Assembly (NCBI RefSeq): GCF_022711995.1
Contig: NZ_JALAHI010000105.1
Coordinates: forward strand, 1-38,610
Source: Enterococcus sp.
GTDB lineage: Bacteria; Bacillota; Bacilli; Lactobacillales; Enterococcaceae
DNA: 38,610 bases
Direction of reading: 5' to 3'
The notes under the pieces were generated by a model that did no database searches, was not told the DNA's origin, and saw nothing but the letters and a program-made list of their open reading frames with translations. The position numbers and the translations under genes are program-made. Positions 16,083 through 25,084 of this stretch are shown piece by piece; the stretch's first letter is position 1; the number at the start of each line of letters is the position of its first letter.

Positions 16083-16919
16083 CTAGACATCAATAATCAT
16101 GCCATCGTAGGCTGTAATTAATTGATGCTTTTCTCCTAATGCTTTCATTTCTTGGTAGGTAAGGCCGCCATTATGCGAAAAATGATTGGCAATGAACAGT
16201 GTTTCCTCATTGCACAAGGAACGTTCTTTCAAGACTGCAATTAATCGCAGATTCTCTTCTACATTCATGTGAATTCCACCACCCCCAGATAATCCTTGCC
16301 CTGTACAATCAAGTGAAATCACATCCAACATCAAGTGGTGTTCTTCTAAATAGTCCAGTACATCTGTCGTAGGGAAGCCGGTATCATGAGTATAAAATAA
16401 GCGTTTGCCTTCCCGTTCAATCACATAGATAAAACAATCCCCCGCTTTTTTCCCATGGACTGCAGGCAATGCATGCACAGTGTATTGACCGATCGTATAG
16501 CATTCAAAAGGAGCTAGCTCTTGAAATTCGATTCGTGCCTCTTCGGTCATCCCTTCCAATTGAAACGCCCGGTCATAAAATCGATGAACTTCCGCATTGC
16601 CGTATACAGTCAATTTATTGTCTAAATCATTTCCGTAAGGGCTCATACGGAATGCTAAATCTTCAGCATACAAATGGTCACTATGCCAATGGGTGATCAA
16701 TAAGTGTTCAATAGTACTAAAGTTTAGCTGGTGTTCACGCAAATGCAGGTAACTGTCACCAGGAAAATCGATCAGCAAATCCCCATCATCTATTAATGTC
16801 TGCGTTTGGGTCCGCAAGTCCTTTCCCCCATACTGTCGGGCGTACTGACACACACGACACTGACAAAAAATCGCAGGAACTCTTTCTGCTGCTGCAGTGC
16901 CTAAATAGTGTAGTTTCAT
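16083..16919 (-). CDS. PhnP-like metallo-beta-lactamase-fold hydrolase
   Basis: A 278-residue cytoplasmic metallo-hydrolase. The metal site HWHSDH (H77, H79, D81, H82) is clear, with a later histidine in ANHFSHNGG. The N-terminus carries C19-x-C21-x2-C24, the same spacing as the structural zinc cysteines of PhnP, a cyclic phosphodiesterase. The start at 16919 is chosen because GGAGGG precedes it and LHYLGTAAAERVP is the usual family beginning. It is last in the lyase/GH88 operon, 11 bases after the GH88 stop. PhnP proper works on phosphonate-derived cyclic phosphate, but no phosphonate gene is here. A role on a substituted sugar (for example a phosphodiester or ester) is speculation. Confidence 0.8.
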   Translation of the reverse strand: MKLHYLGTAAAERVPAIFCQCRVCQYARQYGGKDLRTQTQTLIDDGDLLIDFPGDSYLHLREHQLNFSTIEHLLITHWHSDHLYAEDLAFRMSPYGNDLDNKLTVYGNAEVHRFYDRAFQLEGMTEEARIEFQELAPFECYTIGQYTVHALPAVHGKKAGDCFIYVIEREGKRLFYTHDTGFPTTDVLDYLEEHHLMLDVISLDCTGQGLSGGGGIHMNVEENLRLIAVLKERSLCNEETLFIANHFSHNGGLTYQEMKALGEKHQLITAYDGMIIDV

Positions 16920-16930
16920 TCTTTTCCCTC

Positions 16931-18070
16931 CTACCAGTAAGTTGACCAACTACGATGCAACCGTGTTAGTGCTTCAAAATAAAAATAATCTCCCCAAGTA
17001 GTACATTCGTTTATGCCATTCCCACCAGGTTTAGAATAAACACCTTGAACCAATAACCCATTTGATTCTGGATAGTCTCTTGTTGTATAACTCTTCATTA
17101 ATCCCATGATGATCTCTTCAGCAGCTTTTTCATAGCGCTGTTTTCTCTCATCTGTTAGCGGTAGATGTTTCGCTAATTCTAACAAACCACATACAGTGAT
17201 TGCAGAAGCCGATGTATCCCGTTCTTCTGTTCCTGATTGAAAGAACAGATCCCAATAGGCAATTTTGTCTGCGGGCAAATGTGCTAAATAATAATCAGCC
17301 AGGTGACAAGCAGCCTCCAAAAGTGAGGCATCCCCGATATGTGTATAACTAATAGGAAAGCCATAGATCCCCCAGGCCTGCCCTCTTGCCCAACAAGAAT
17401 CATCAGAAAAGCCTTGAGCAGTCGCCCCAAAACGCGGTTTCCCCGTTTCAACATCCATGTAATAAGTATGAAAAGTTGAAAAATCTTCTCGAATTAAATA
17501 TTTTTGTGCTAGCTTCACATGACTTTCTGCCGCTTTGCGATACATTGGATCTCCCGTTTCATTAGAAGCAAAATACAAAAGAGGCAAATTCATATTGCAG
17601 TCAATAATCATTCTTCCCTGTTGTTCTTTGTCTGTTACATCTCCCCAAGCCTGAAAGATTCCCGCATTCTCATTGTACCGACGCATCAGAACTTTGGCTG
17701 CCCGCAAAGCCAGCTCTCTTGACGAAGCCGTCTTATTTTCACGATAATCTGCTACTGCGGATAAGGAATACAAGAAACCAATATCATGATGATTCAAGAC
17801 GATTTCTTTGTCTAAACGATTGCGAAAGACAGCTAGCTGTTTGGTGATCACTTTTTGAATGCGTTCATCAGGTCGATAAGACTGTGCCAAGTGTAACATT
17901 CCGATCCAAAAACCATCGGTCCAATCAGCATTTTCGACTGCCGGATAAACATAGTCAGTTGAAACAGCCGCTGGGACTAACGTTTCAAAAGTCGTTAAAT
18001 TACCAATGATTTTTTGATAAACATATTCTATTTCTTCTTCGATGCGTGCTTTTGATAACATATAGAACAT
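16931..18070 (-). CDS. GH88/GH105-type unsaturated glucuronyl hydrolase
   Basis: A 379-residue (alpha/alpha)6-barrel hydrolase that removes 4,5-unsaturated uronic acid from oligosaccharides made by polysaccharide lyases. Both conserved aspartates of the GH88 family are present: D96 in NHHDIGFLYS and D157 in RMIIDCNMNLPLLY. The WTDGFWIGMLHLA and CWARGQAWGIYGF segments are also typical. There is no signal peptide, so it acts in the cytoplasm. GGGAGG lies just upstream, and the start may be at 18070 or the ATG at 18061. The start region overlaps or abuts the end of the lyase gene, so the two are coupled. This is the expected partner of a uronate lyase. Confidence 0.88.
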   Translation of the reverse strand: MFYMLSKARIEEEIEYVYQKIIGNLTTFETLVPAAVSTDYVYPAVENADWTDGFWIGMLHLAQSYRPDERIQKVITKQLAVFRNRLDKEIVLNHHDIGFLYSLSAVADYRENKTASSRELALRAAKVLMRRYNENAGIFQAWGDVTDKEQQGRMIIDCNMNLPLLYFASNETGDPMYRKAAESHVKLAQKYLIREDFSTFHTYYMDVETGKPRFGATAQGFSDDSCWARGQAWGIYGFPISYTHIGDASLLEAACHLADYYLAHLPADKIAYWDLFFQSGTEERDTSASAITVCGLLELAKHLPLTDERKQRYEKAAEEIIMGLMKSYTTRDYPESNGLLVQGVYSKPGGNGINECTTWGDYFYFEALTRLHRSWSTYW

Positions 18071-18081
18071 CGAACCTCCCA

Positions 18082-20019
18082 TCAATATAAAACCATTCGT
18101 TTATTATCTTTTACTACCATTATCCGACCATAATAGTATTTGTCTTCTACCCGATAAGCACGTCTTCCTATCGTTGGTTCTTGATGCTGTAGAATAACCA
18201 ATTGCTGTTCTTCTTTGAAAGTAAATTTGACCGCTTCTACTACATTTGACGATTGTTTTTGGTCCTCTGCATAAACCGGAAGTTGTTCAATCTTTTGGAT
18301 AAGTCCCCTTGGAGCAAGCACATAGGTACTAGTGTCAGTTCCATGAATTTCCTTTTTAAGAATACCGCAACAAATGGACTTGGTTTCATTATACGTTGGT
18401 GAAACAACAGTTTTTTCTACGGTTGTTTTTACTCCTTGATCCAGACTGATCAATTCGAAGTCTAGATCCTCGAGTATCAGCCCTCTTTGAGTCAGTTGAA
18501 CGTTATTCGAATTGAAATGAAAATAGGTCCAGATATTATGCGCTTCATGGCAGAAGTAACTATCGCTGATCAAACAAAATCCTTCTGGAAAATGGACTAA
18601 TTTTCGATTGAGATAGACAGGATCTGATAAATCAAAATAGCCCAGATGTCCCCCTTCAAAGAAGTGAATATCTGAATGAGACAGCATTTTCTGATTGATT
18701 GGCGAAGCGACTTTTTCACTGTTCCAAGCATCTGTATGACAGTTGAAATTCTGCTCATCCACTACGATTGTATTGTGGGCATAAGGCGCTTTATACTCAA
18801 GTCGACCTTTAGACACTTCATAGCTATAACGGCCAGAATCAATCAGAATATCTTTGTCTTGATGGGTATAGGATAGGTGGAGCAAATCATCATGCCCATG
18901 TCCCCCACCCAATGGACCGCATTTAAACAACACATAATCTTTAGGTGTTTTAGCAATCATCAATCCGGCTTGTTGGAAATGGTGTACAGAACAAACAGAT
19001 AAAAACTTATTTTCTAACGGAAATTCCCCATAACCAAATGATTGCTTTGCAAAAAAAGTGGGACGTTTTTTTGCAAAAGATGAAGGACTTACTATTCCCT
19101 CTGCATACTGCAAAAGGCCCGTCATGTCTTCTAAATCGCTATCGCCATAGACAGGTTGCTTGCCGTCAGGTTTGACAAAATATGCCGCTGCCTGCGTCAT
19201 CTTTTTGGCATAGTCCATAATCGGTGCCGGAATTTTTTGCTGATTTCTTTGTGCTAATTGAATGATTTGCAACAAAGAAAGCAACACTTCGTTATGATAC
19301 ATAAACGATTGTTCTCGCTGCATGCCATCTTCTTCCACTTGAAGTGCAAGTGATTCTTCCAAATAAAACAAACTAGCCGTTCGCCAGTCCTTCGCTGCTG
19401 CCCATTCGGGATAGGCTAGACTGATACTATACAAACCAGCAATTTCCAACACTTGCCAATTACTTTGTCCTCGTTCGATCGAAAGATGATCATAAAGATA
19501 CTTGGCATGATGGCTGATTTCTTCTTCCATTCGTTGCACAAATTCTGGTGTAAACAGTGAGAGATGACGATGGATTTCAAGTAATTTGAGCCAATGAATC
19601 ACCCGCAAACCTACATCTATCGTTCGCCAACTATAGTTCTTTGTCTGTTCATTCAATGGGTTATGATCCATAAAAGCTTGTAGAAAATCGACCAAATACT
19701 TTTTGTAACTTTCTTCTTCCGTCAGCAAATAGGCCAATCCGATATCTACCAAAAAGCGATGACGGTTCAACATATAATTCCATTCCGGATCATTGTTTGG
19801 GCTAACGCCCCATTGGATCTCCGCCAACTGCCAATGAACAGATTCATGTGTTCGCTCCATATCCCATTCATTGTCAAAAAGGTATTCTCCCGAGACAAAA
19901 CGTCGACTTCGCATCAACAATTCCTGACAATCTTTTGGATACTCCAGCAGTTCCTCTTTAAAAGAACGGAGCGTCTCTTTTGTGGTACAGTTAAAAAAAC
20001 CTACATAGTTTCTATTCAT
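18082..20019 (-). CDS. Heparinase II/III-family polysaccharide lyase
   Basis: A 645-residue protein with an N-terminal alpha/alpha toroid and a C-terminal heparinase II/III-like beta-sandwich. The signature GGGHGHDDLLHLSY...ILIDSGRYSY is unmistakable. Likely catalytic residues are N187 (GQSNWQ), Y241 (SFMYHNE) and H374 (GGGHGHDD), with nearly the spacing known from heparinase III (N240, Y294, H424). Such enzymes break glycosidic bonds next to uronic acids by beta-elimination. The open frame extends into the GH35 gene, but the start at 20019 has GGAG eight bases upstream and lies just after the GH35 stop. There is no signal peptide, unusual for a lyase of polymers, so it probably acts on imported oligosaccharides. 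Confidence 0.88.
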   Translation of the reverse strand: MNRNYVGFFNCTTKETLRSFKEELLEYPKDCQELLMRSRRFVSGEYLFDNEWDMERTHESVHWQLAEIQWGVSPNNDPEWNYMLNRHRFLVDIGLAYLLTEEESYKKYLVDFLQAFMDHNPLNEQTKNYSWRTIDVGLRVIHWLKLLEIHRHLSLFTPEFVQRMEEEISHHAKYLYDHLSIERGQSNWQVLEIAGLYSISLAYPEWAAAKDWRTASLFYLEESLALQVEEDGMQREQSFMYHNEVLLSLLQIIQLAQRNQQKIPAPIMDYAKKMTQAAAYFVKPDGKQPVYGDSDLEDMTGLLQYAEGIVSPSSFAKKRPTFFAKQSFGYGEFPLENKFLSVCSVHHFQQAGLMIAKTPKDYVLFKCGPLGGGHGHDDLLHLSYTHQDKDILIDSGRYSYEVSKGRLEYKAPYAHNTIVVDEQNFNCHTDAWNSEKVASPINQKMLSHSDIHFFEGGHLGYFDLSDPVYLNRKLVHFPEGFCLISDSYFCHEAHNIWTYFHFNSNNVQLTQRGLILEDLDFELISLDQGVKTTVEKTVVSPTYNETKSICCGILKKEIHGTDTSTYVLAPRGLIQKIEQLPVYAEDQKQSSNVVEAVKFTFKEEQQLVILQHQEPTIGRRAYRVEDKYYYGRIMVVKDNKRMVLY

Positions 20020-20023
20020 TGGC

Positions 20024-21790
20024 TCACTCCATAATTGGTGATTGACGGAAACATAATTCATCAATCGGGATTCCTTCTGTTTCAAAAACGATGACTTCAT
20101 TCGCGCCCTTTTGCCAGAAATAATCTGGGATATAGAGGGTTTTGACTGGTCCTTCATTCCAATAACGTCCCATATTTTGCCCATTTACAAAAACAACGCC
20201 CTTACCAAAGCTACTACAATCTAGGAAAGTATTTCCCACCTGGTCTAAAACAATTGTTGCCTTATAAAAAGCCGGTGTATCTGGTGTCATTGCTTTAGAA
20301 AAATCGATTCTAGCGATTTGTTCTGGTTCAAATTCCAGGCAATAGTGTTCCCATTGACTGATATAATGGATATCTTCCATCACACCACTGCGAATCCCTT
20401 TTCTTTGGGTTTCTGCCACGAGCTTAGGACCGTAATTGTTTCTCCCCATGTTTTCAACCAGCAAACTCAATTCATTTTGTTCTTCAGTTAGGTCAAAAGT
20501 AATTTCTTCGCCGATCGTGTCTTGATATTGGGTTGCTACTCTAGATTGATTCACAAAAAACTGGATACGATCCAATCCATCGATGACTTTCAATTTTTCT
20601 ATCCGCCGCTTTTCCATTAATTGACTACGGTAAAGAGTGTAGCCAAAATTCTGTCCCAAATATTCCATCGGTAATGTGTAATCATTGCTGATTGGACTGC
20701 TGATTTCGTCGAGAACAGAAAATAATCCGACGCTTTCTTGAATTGGAAAAATTCCCAAACTAACTAATTGGGGATAGAGTGGTTCAGATATTTGCGCTGT
20801 AGGAATTTCTTCTTGAATCACTTTTTGAATGGCGAAATATTTTTCGGTAGGCGCCCCCCATTCTGTCAATGGTGCATCATAATCGTATGAAGTGATCTGC
20901 GGTTCATTCCGAACGCCTGCATCCGAAGAGCCATTATAAAATCCATAATTCGTGCCACCTTGAAACATATAAAAATTGATGCTGCCCCGTTTTATTACCT
21001 CGCGAACTTCTTCAGCCGTTTCCTGTGGATCCCTGCGAATGATTTTTTTCTGCCAAGAATTGAACCAACCGTCCCAAAATTCCATACACATAAGCGGTGC
21101 AATCAAGTTGTTTTTTTCTTGATAACGTTTTAGCCAAGCAAAGTTCTCGTTGGCATCAGAACCAAAATTAGCAGTAGCTAAAATGTCTTCTTCTGGAAGA
21201 GTGCCAGCTTCCAGTACTTCTCGCCAACCTCCATCAGAAGTGAATAAAGGAACCGTGAGATATTTCCGAAGCTCTTTCACTAAGAATCTCAGATACTCTT
21301 TGTCTTCACCATAGGAGCCATACTCATTTTCCACCTGCACCATCAATAAATGGCCTCCATGGGTAAATTGATATGGAACCAATTTCGGCAAAAGTTGTTC
21401 ATAATACTCCGTTATTGCTTTTAAATAACCAGGATATTGACTACGGATCCGCATCTTACTATCGCTTAACAACCAAGCAGGCAATCCACCGAAATCCCAT
21501 TCACCACAGATATAAGGACTTGGACGAACAATTGTAAATAACCCTAATTTTTCAGCTATATCCAAAAATGTTGTTACATCTGCCATCCCCTCAAAATCAA
21601 ATACTCCTTTTTTTGGTTCGTGCAAATTCCACGGCACATATGTTTCAACACAATTACAGCCCATCGCTTGCAGATTACGCAATGTATGTTCCCATTGTGT
21701 TGGCGGAATTCTAAAATAATGGACAGCGCCAGAAATTAATTTTAGCGGCTGATCATCTAGATAAAATTCCTCTTTGATTTCAAACTTCAT
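20024..21790 (-). CDS. GH35 beta-galactosidase
   Basis: A 588-residue glycoside hydrolase of family 35, related in size and layout to the pneumococcal BgaC type. The acid/base region VQVENEYGSYG (probable E156) and the nucleophile region PLMCMEFWDGWFNSW (probable E237) are present, as are FQGGTNYGF and the C-terminal jelly-roll (NGQNMGRYWNEGP). It removes terminal beta-linked galactose. There is no signal peptide, hence cytoplasmic. The start at 21790 is set by AGGAGG ten bases upstream; the frame's earlier start is not supported. It follows the second permease by 24 bases and precedes the lyase by four, inside one operon. Confidence 0.93.
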   Translation of the reverse strand: MKFEIKEEFYLDDQPLKLISGAVHYFRIPPTQWEHTLRNLQAMGCNCVETYVPWNLHEPKKGVFDFEGMADVTTFLDIAEKLGLFTIVRPSPYICGEWDFGGLPAWLLSDSKMRIRSQYPGYLKAITEYYEQLLPKLVPYQFTHGGHLLMVQVENEYGSYGEDKEYLRFLVKELRKYLTVPLFTSDGGWREVLEAGTLPEEDILATANFGSDANENFAWLKRYQEKNNLIAPLMCMEFWDGWFNSWQKKIIRRDPQETAEEVREVIKRGSINFYMFQGGTNYGFYNGSSDAGVRNEPQITSYDYDAPLTEWGAPTEKYFAIQKVIQEEIPTAQISEPLYPQLVSLGIFPIQESVGLFSVLDEISSPISNDYTLPMEYLGQNFGYTLYRSQLMEKRRIEKLKVIDGLDRIQFFVNQSRVATQYQDTIGEEITFDLTEEQNELSLLVENMGRNNYGPKLVAETQRKGIRSGVMEDIHYISQWEHYCLEFEPEQIARIDFSKAMTPDTPAFYKATIVLDQVGNTFLDCSSFGKGVVFVNGQNMGRYWNEGPVKTLYIPDYFWQKGANEVIVFETEGIPIDELCFRQSPIME

Positions 21791-21814
21791 TCCATTGTTC
21801 CTCCTAAAAAGCAC

Positions 21815-22639
21815 CTATTTAATCGCTGAATCTAGCCCATTTGACTTGAATTTTGATTGTAAAAACATATATAGCAAAACGATTGGTATTACTGATGTTG
21901 CCAAAATTGCCATCAATGCGCCATAATTCAATGGGTCATAATTGTTTTGGGTCATATTTTGGATAATCAACGGCACCGTAAATTTCTTGGAGTCCGACAG
22001 TACGATCAATGGAATCAAGTAGGAATTCCAATAGCCCATGAAGGTAAGTAAAGCAGTCGTAATGATGCTAGGTGTTAAGACCGGCACCGCGACTTTCCAA
22101 AAGATCGTCCACTCACTTGCGCCGTCAATTCTCGATGCTTCCATTAATTCATTAGGAAACTGCTGTGCATATTGTCGCATCATAAACACGGAAGTTGTGG
22201 AGGCCACACTAGGAATAATGACACCGGCAAACGTATTTGTCAGACCAAACTTACTTAAAATATAGAAAGTAGGGATCAATGTCGCGAACCCGGGAATCAT
22301 GCGGGAGATCATGACTAGATTAAAAATTAGCTTACTTCCCTTAAAGCGGTATTTCGCCATTACATATCCCGCTAATGTCGTGATAAAAGTGGAAACGGCT
22401 GTACCAACAAAAGTTATGATGCCCGAATTGATCAGTACGCGGATGTAATCATACTTTTCTTGGACTTCTTTGATGTTTCTCAAAAAATGAGGTCCAATCG
22501 TGAAATTTATTTTTTCGCCTAAAATGACATCATTGGATTGAGTAGAAGCAATCAGCATGTATACATAAGGTAATGCAAAAATTACTAATCCAATCAAGAG
22601 TACACAGTAAATAAGTAATGGGTTCAACTTACGCTTCAT
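21815..22639 (-). CDS. CUT1-type sugar ABC permease (MalG-like)
   Basis: A 274-residue membrane protein with six membrane segments. The EAA loop EASRIDGASEWTIFWKVAVPVLTPSI is clear and contacts the ATPase. The N-terminal segment resembles MalG/LplC-type permeases of oligosaccharide importers. Its start overlaps the end of the other permease gene by 11 bases. It forms the membrane channel together with that permease and works with the lipoprotein at 23705-25045. No ATPase gene is in the locus, so a shared MsmK-type ATPase from elsewhere is the probable energy source. Confidence 0.92.
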   Translation of the reverse strand: MKRKLNPLLIYCVLLIGLVIFALPYVYMLIASTQSNDVILGEKINFTIGPHFLRNIKEVQEKYDYIRVLINSGIITFVGTAVSTFITTLAGYVMAKYRFKGSKLIFNLVMISRMIPGFATLIPTFYILSKFGLTNTFAGVIIPSVASTTSVFMMRQYAQQFPNELMEASRIDGASEWTIFWKVAVPVLTPSIITTALLTFMGYWNSYLIPLIVLSDSKKFTVPLIIQNMTQNNYDPLNYGALMAILATSVIPIVLLYMFLQSKFKSNGLDSAIK

Positions 22640-23516
22640 TGTTTTTTCCCCCTACAATAAATTGGATGATGGATAGAATGGCCGCAATGATTACCATTGT
22701 CCATGCAATCGCAGAGGCTTTACCAAAATCGACCATTTCGAAACTCGTCTTATATAAATTGACACCGACAGTTACAGCAGAAGATTCTGGACCAAATCCA
22801 TTTTTAAATAGAATGTTCGGTACTTCAAATGCACCTAGACCGTTAATAGTAGATAAAATCATTCCCATCAAAACAACTGGCTTCAATAGTGGAATCGTAA
22901 TCTTAAAAAACTTTTGTAGGCTGTTTGCCCCATCAATATCCGCACTTTCATAGATTTCAGTGGATATATTTTGCAAGCCAGCTAAAAATAAAACGGTGTA
23001 ATACCCCACGTTCAACCAGACCGAAATAATAATGATCGAGACCCTAGCCCAAAAGGGATCGGTCAGCCAAGGAATTGGCGCCAATCCAATCGTCGACAAA
23101 ACTGAGTTAAATAATCCAGTGGGGTTGTAAAAGGTCAAAAACACTGAAGAAACAGCGACGATCGAAGTAATAGCTGGTAAGTAATACACGGTACGAAAAA
23201 AACCTTTCCCTTTAATCGTTGGTTTATTCAACAATACAGAAAAAATCAGTGCTAAGAAGATTGTGATTGGTATGGAAAAAATCATAAAAATGAAAACATT
23301 GAAATAGGATTTAAAAAATAATGGATCTTTAAAAATGGCAATAAAGTTGTCCAAGCCAATAAATTCAATTGCTGTCGATACTTTCGAAAAACTAAATCCC
23401 AATGACATGATGGCTGGAATAAGTAATGTAACGATAAAAAGAAGAAGAAATGGCAGCAACATAATGTAGGCTGTGCGGGAATAATTTGTAATCCCTCTCT
23501 TTTTACGAAATTCCAT
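22629..23516 (-). CDS. CUT1-type sugar ABC permease (MalF-like)
   Basis: A 295-residue membrane permease with the EAA loop YESADIDGANSLQKFFKITIPLLKPV. The start at 23516 (MEFRKKRGITNYSR) is preferred because AAGGGG lies seven bases before it, at 23524-23529. An earlier in-frame start would run into the structured leader. That ribosome binding site is complementary to the last strand of the RNA structure at 23545-23696, so translation of this gene may be controlled by that fold. Overlap with the next permease ensures equal production of the pair. Confidence 0.92.
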   Translation of the reverse strand: MEFRKKRGITNYSRTAYIMLLPFLLLFIVTLLIPAIMSLGFSFSKVSTAIEFIGLDNFIAIFKDPLFFKSYFNVFIFMIFSIPITIFLALIFSVLLNKPTIKGKGFFRTVYYLPAITSIVAVSSVFLTFYNPTGLFNSVLSTIGLAPIPWLTDPFWARVSIIIISVWLNVGYYTVLFLAGLQNISTEIYESADIDGANSLQKFFKITIPLLKPVVLMGMILSTINGLGAFEVPNILFKNGFGPESSAVTVGVNLYKTSFEMVDFGKASAIAWTMVIIAAILSIIQFIVGGKNNEA

Positions 23517-23522
23517 ATGGAT

Positions 23523-23696
23523 ACCCCTTTTCAATTTTAAAATCGGGGTTATTCTATCACTCAAAACAACGCGATAACTTTCAACTACCTCTACGTCTGA
23601 AAGCAGTTGATCGTCATGAACTGTAGGACCTGCTAGAAATCAGAATCATTGTACGTGGATTCCTACAGTCATTGGTTAGCGTTGTAGAATAACCCC
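23523..23696 (-). ncRNA. Structured intercistronic RNA with possible switch at the permease start
   Basis: On the minus strand, complementary segments nest as in a multi-helix junction. P1 is GGGGTTATTCTA (23696-23685) with TAGAATAACCCC (23556-23545), 12 bp. P1b is CAACGC (23684-23679) with GCGTTG (23572-23567). P2 is ACTGTAGGA (23669-23661) with TCCTACAGT (23628-23620), 9 bp. P3 is TCAACT (23610-23605) with AGTTGA (23586-23581). The closing strand ends in ACCCC, which can instead pair with GGGGT of the permease ribosome binding site (23527-23523). No T run follows, so control of translation or mRNA stability is more likely than termination. A small inverted-repeat mobile element is the main alternative: TTTAAAA flanks both sides. 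I know no named family for it. Confidence 0.6.
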
Positions 23697-23704
23697 TTTA
23701 AAAA

Positions 23705-25045
23705 TTATTCGTTCACTTTGACGCCATATTTTGAAGCAAAATCATCAGCTTGTTTCTTCAATGCATCATCAACCGAAACACCGTTATTTTTGATATCGTA
23801 ACTAGCGGCTTCAATATAGTTGTCTAAATCAGCTGAATAAGGGAACGCATATCCTTCAATACTGTTTTGGCTGATTTCATCAAGTGTCAATAAGATTTTT
23901 TGATTGCCATAATAAGGAAATTCCTTCTGAGCAACTTCACTTGTATAAGCTGTTGTATTCGCAGGCAATCCGCTTAATTCCATATAAGCATCTAACGCTT
24001 CTTTATCTGTTAATGCAAAAGTAATAAATTGTAGTGCAGCCAATGCGTTCTCCGAATTTTTTGGAACGTAATAACTAGAGCCACCACTCATTGGAGAATA
24101 ATTATTGCCTTCATCAACTGCTGGAATCGCTCCAATTCTCCATTTTCCTTCATCATCGGGATAGTCACCTGCTTGGTAAGAAGCCAACCAGCCACCAGCA
24201 AGAATAATCCCGCAGTCTTGACCGATCACTGTATAGTCCTTTGAGTTACCATATGCAACTAAATCTTCATCTTGTAATTTTTTTATGATTTCATAAGAAT
24301 GTTTTACTGCTGGATCTAAGAGATTCAAATTTCCGTCTTTATCAAACAATGAAACGCCTTGCTGTTCTGTTAGATACTTGACCAAGTCCAACTCACCAGT
24401 ATCTCTCATAAATAATAGATTTTTGCCAGTTTTTTCTTTTAATTTTTTACCAGCTTCAATCAATTCATCCCATGTTTTGATTTGTGTCATATCTACACCA
24501 GCTGTTTTAAAAGCTTCCTCGTTATAAAACATAGAGGCATTTCCCCAGTCATTGGGAAACCCGTAAACTTTTTTCGATGGGGCAATATTACTTAACATAT
24601 TCATTTTTGCTGAATAAAAGTCTTTACCATAATCTTTCACAAATCCAAAATCTTCTGCCGAATAAAAAAGATCTTCAAATTTGTCAAAAACAGAGCCGGC
24701 ATTGCTGTCTTGTAAAAAAATCAAATCTGGCATTTTTTCGTTAGCGACTAGCTTTGGTGTTACTTTTTGCACCATTGGAATTGCAGGTGCCACATCTACC
24801 GGGTTCAATTCTAATTCAGTGCTATACTTCTTGTTATAGAGCTCAATCGATTTTTGTAAATAATCCGTATTTTTCCCTTGAGGAACATACACTTCAATGC
24901 TCGCCTTTTCTACCCGTGCCTCTTTTGCTAAATCTTTTGCTGAATCCGTTTTCGATTCAGACTTAGAATCGCCTCCACCACAAGCTGCCAAACTAACGAC
25001 TGCCAATAAGCCTAACGTACCGCACAACATTTTTCTGAACTTCAT
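23705..25045 (-). CDS. Sugar ABC transporter substrate-binding lipoprotein
   Basis: A 446-residue family 1 extracellular solute-binding protein. The lipoprotein signal MKFRKMLCGTLGLLAVVSLAAC ends with the lipobox LAAC and is followed by a GGGDSKSESKTDSAK linker. The mature part has the usual two-lobe pattern (MPDLIFLQDSNAG, KTWDELIEAGKKLKEKTGK, GIILAGGWLASYQAGDYPDD, PMSGGSSYYVPKNSENALAALQFI). It binds the oligosaccharide outside the cell and hands it to the permeases. First gene of the catabolic operon; GGAGGGG precedes the start. The promoter carries two LacI-type operators and a cre-like site. It is separated from the permeases by 188 bases of structured RNA. Confidence 0.93.
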   Translation of the reverse strand: MKFRKMLCGTLGLLAVVSLAACGGGDSKSESKTDSAKDLAKEARVEKASIEVYVPQGKNTDYLQKSIELYNKKYSTELELNPVDVAPAIPMVQKVTPKLVANEKMPDLIFLQDSNAGSVFDKFEDLFYSAEDFGFVKDYGKDFYSAKMNMLSNIAPSKKVYGFPNDWGNASMFYNEEAFKTAGVDMTQIKTWDELIEAGKKLKEKTGKNLLFMRDTGELDLVKYLTEQQGVSLFDKDGNLNLLDPAVKHSYEIIKKLQDEDLVAYGNSKDYTVIGQDCGIILAGGWLASYQAGDYPDDEGKWRIGAIPAVDEGNNYSPMSGGSSYYVPKNSENALAALQFITFALTDKEALDAYMELSGLPANTTAYTSEVAQKEFPYYGNQKILLTLDEISQNSIEGYAFPYSADLDNYIEAASYDIKNNGVSVDDALKKQADDFASKYGVKVNE

Positions 25046-25061
25046 ATTTTCCCCTCCATAT

Positions 25062-25075
25062 TGTAAACGCTTTTT
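25062..25075 (+). promoter_or_regulatory. Candidate cre (CcpA) site
   Basis: TGTAAACGCTTTTT matches the catabolite response consensus TGWAANCGNTNWCA at 12 of 14 positions. It lies just downstream of the -10 box of the binding-protein promoter, where CcpA binding would block transcription. Glucose repression of the operon is inferred. Confidence 0.5.
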
Positions 25076-25084
25076 TCAATACAT

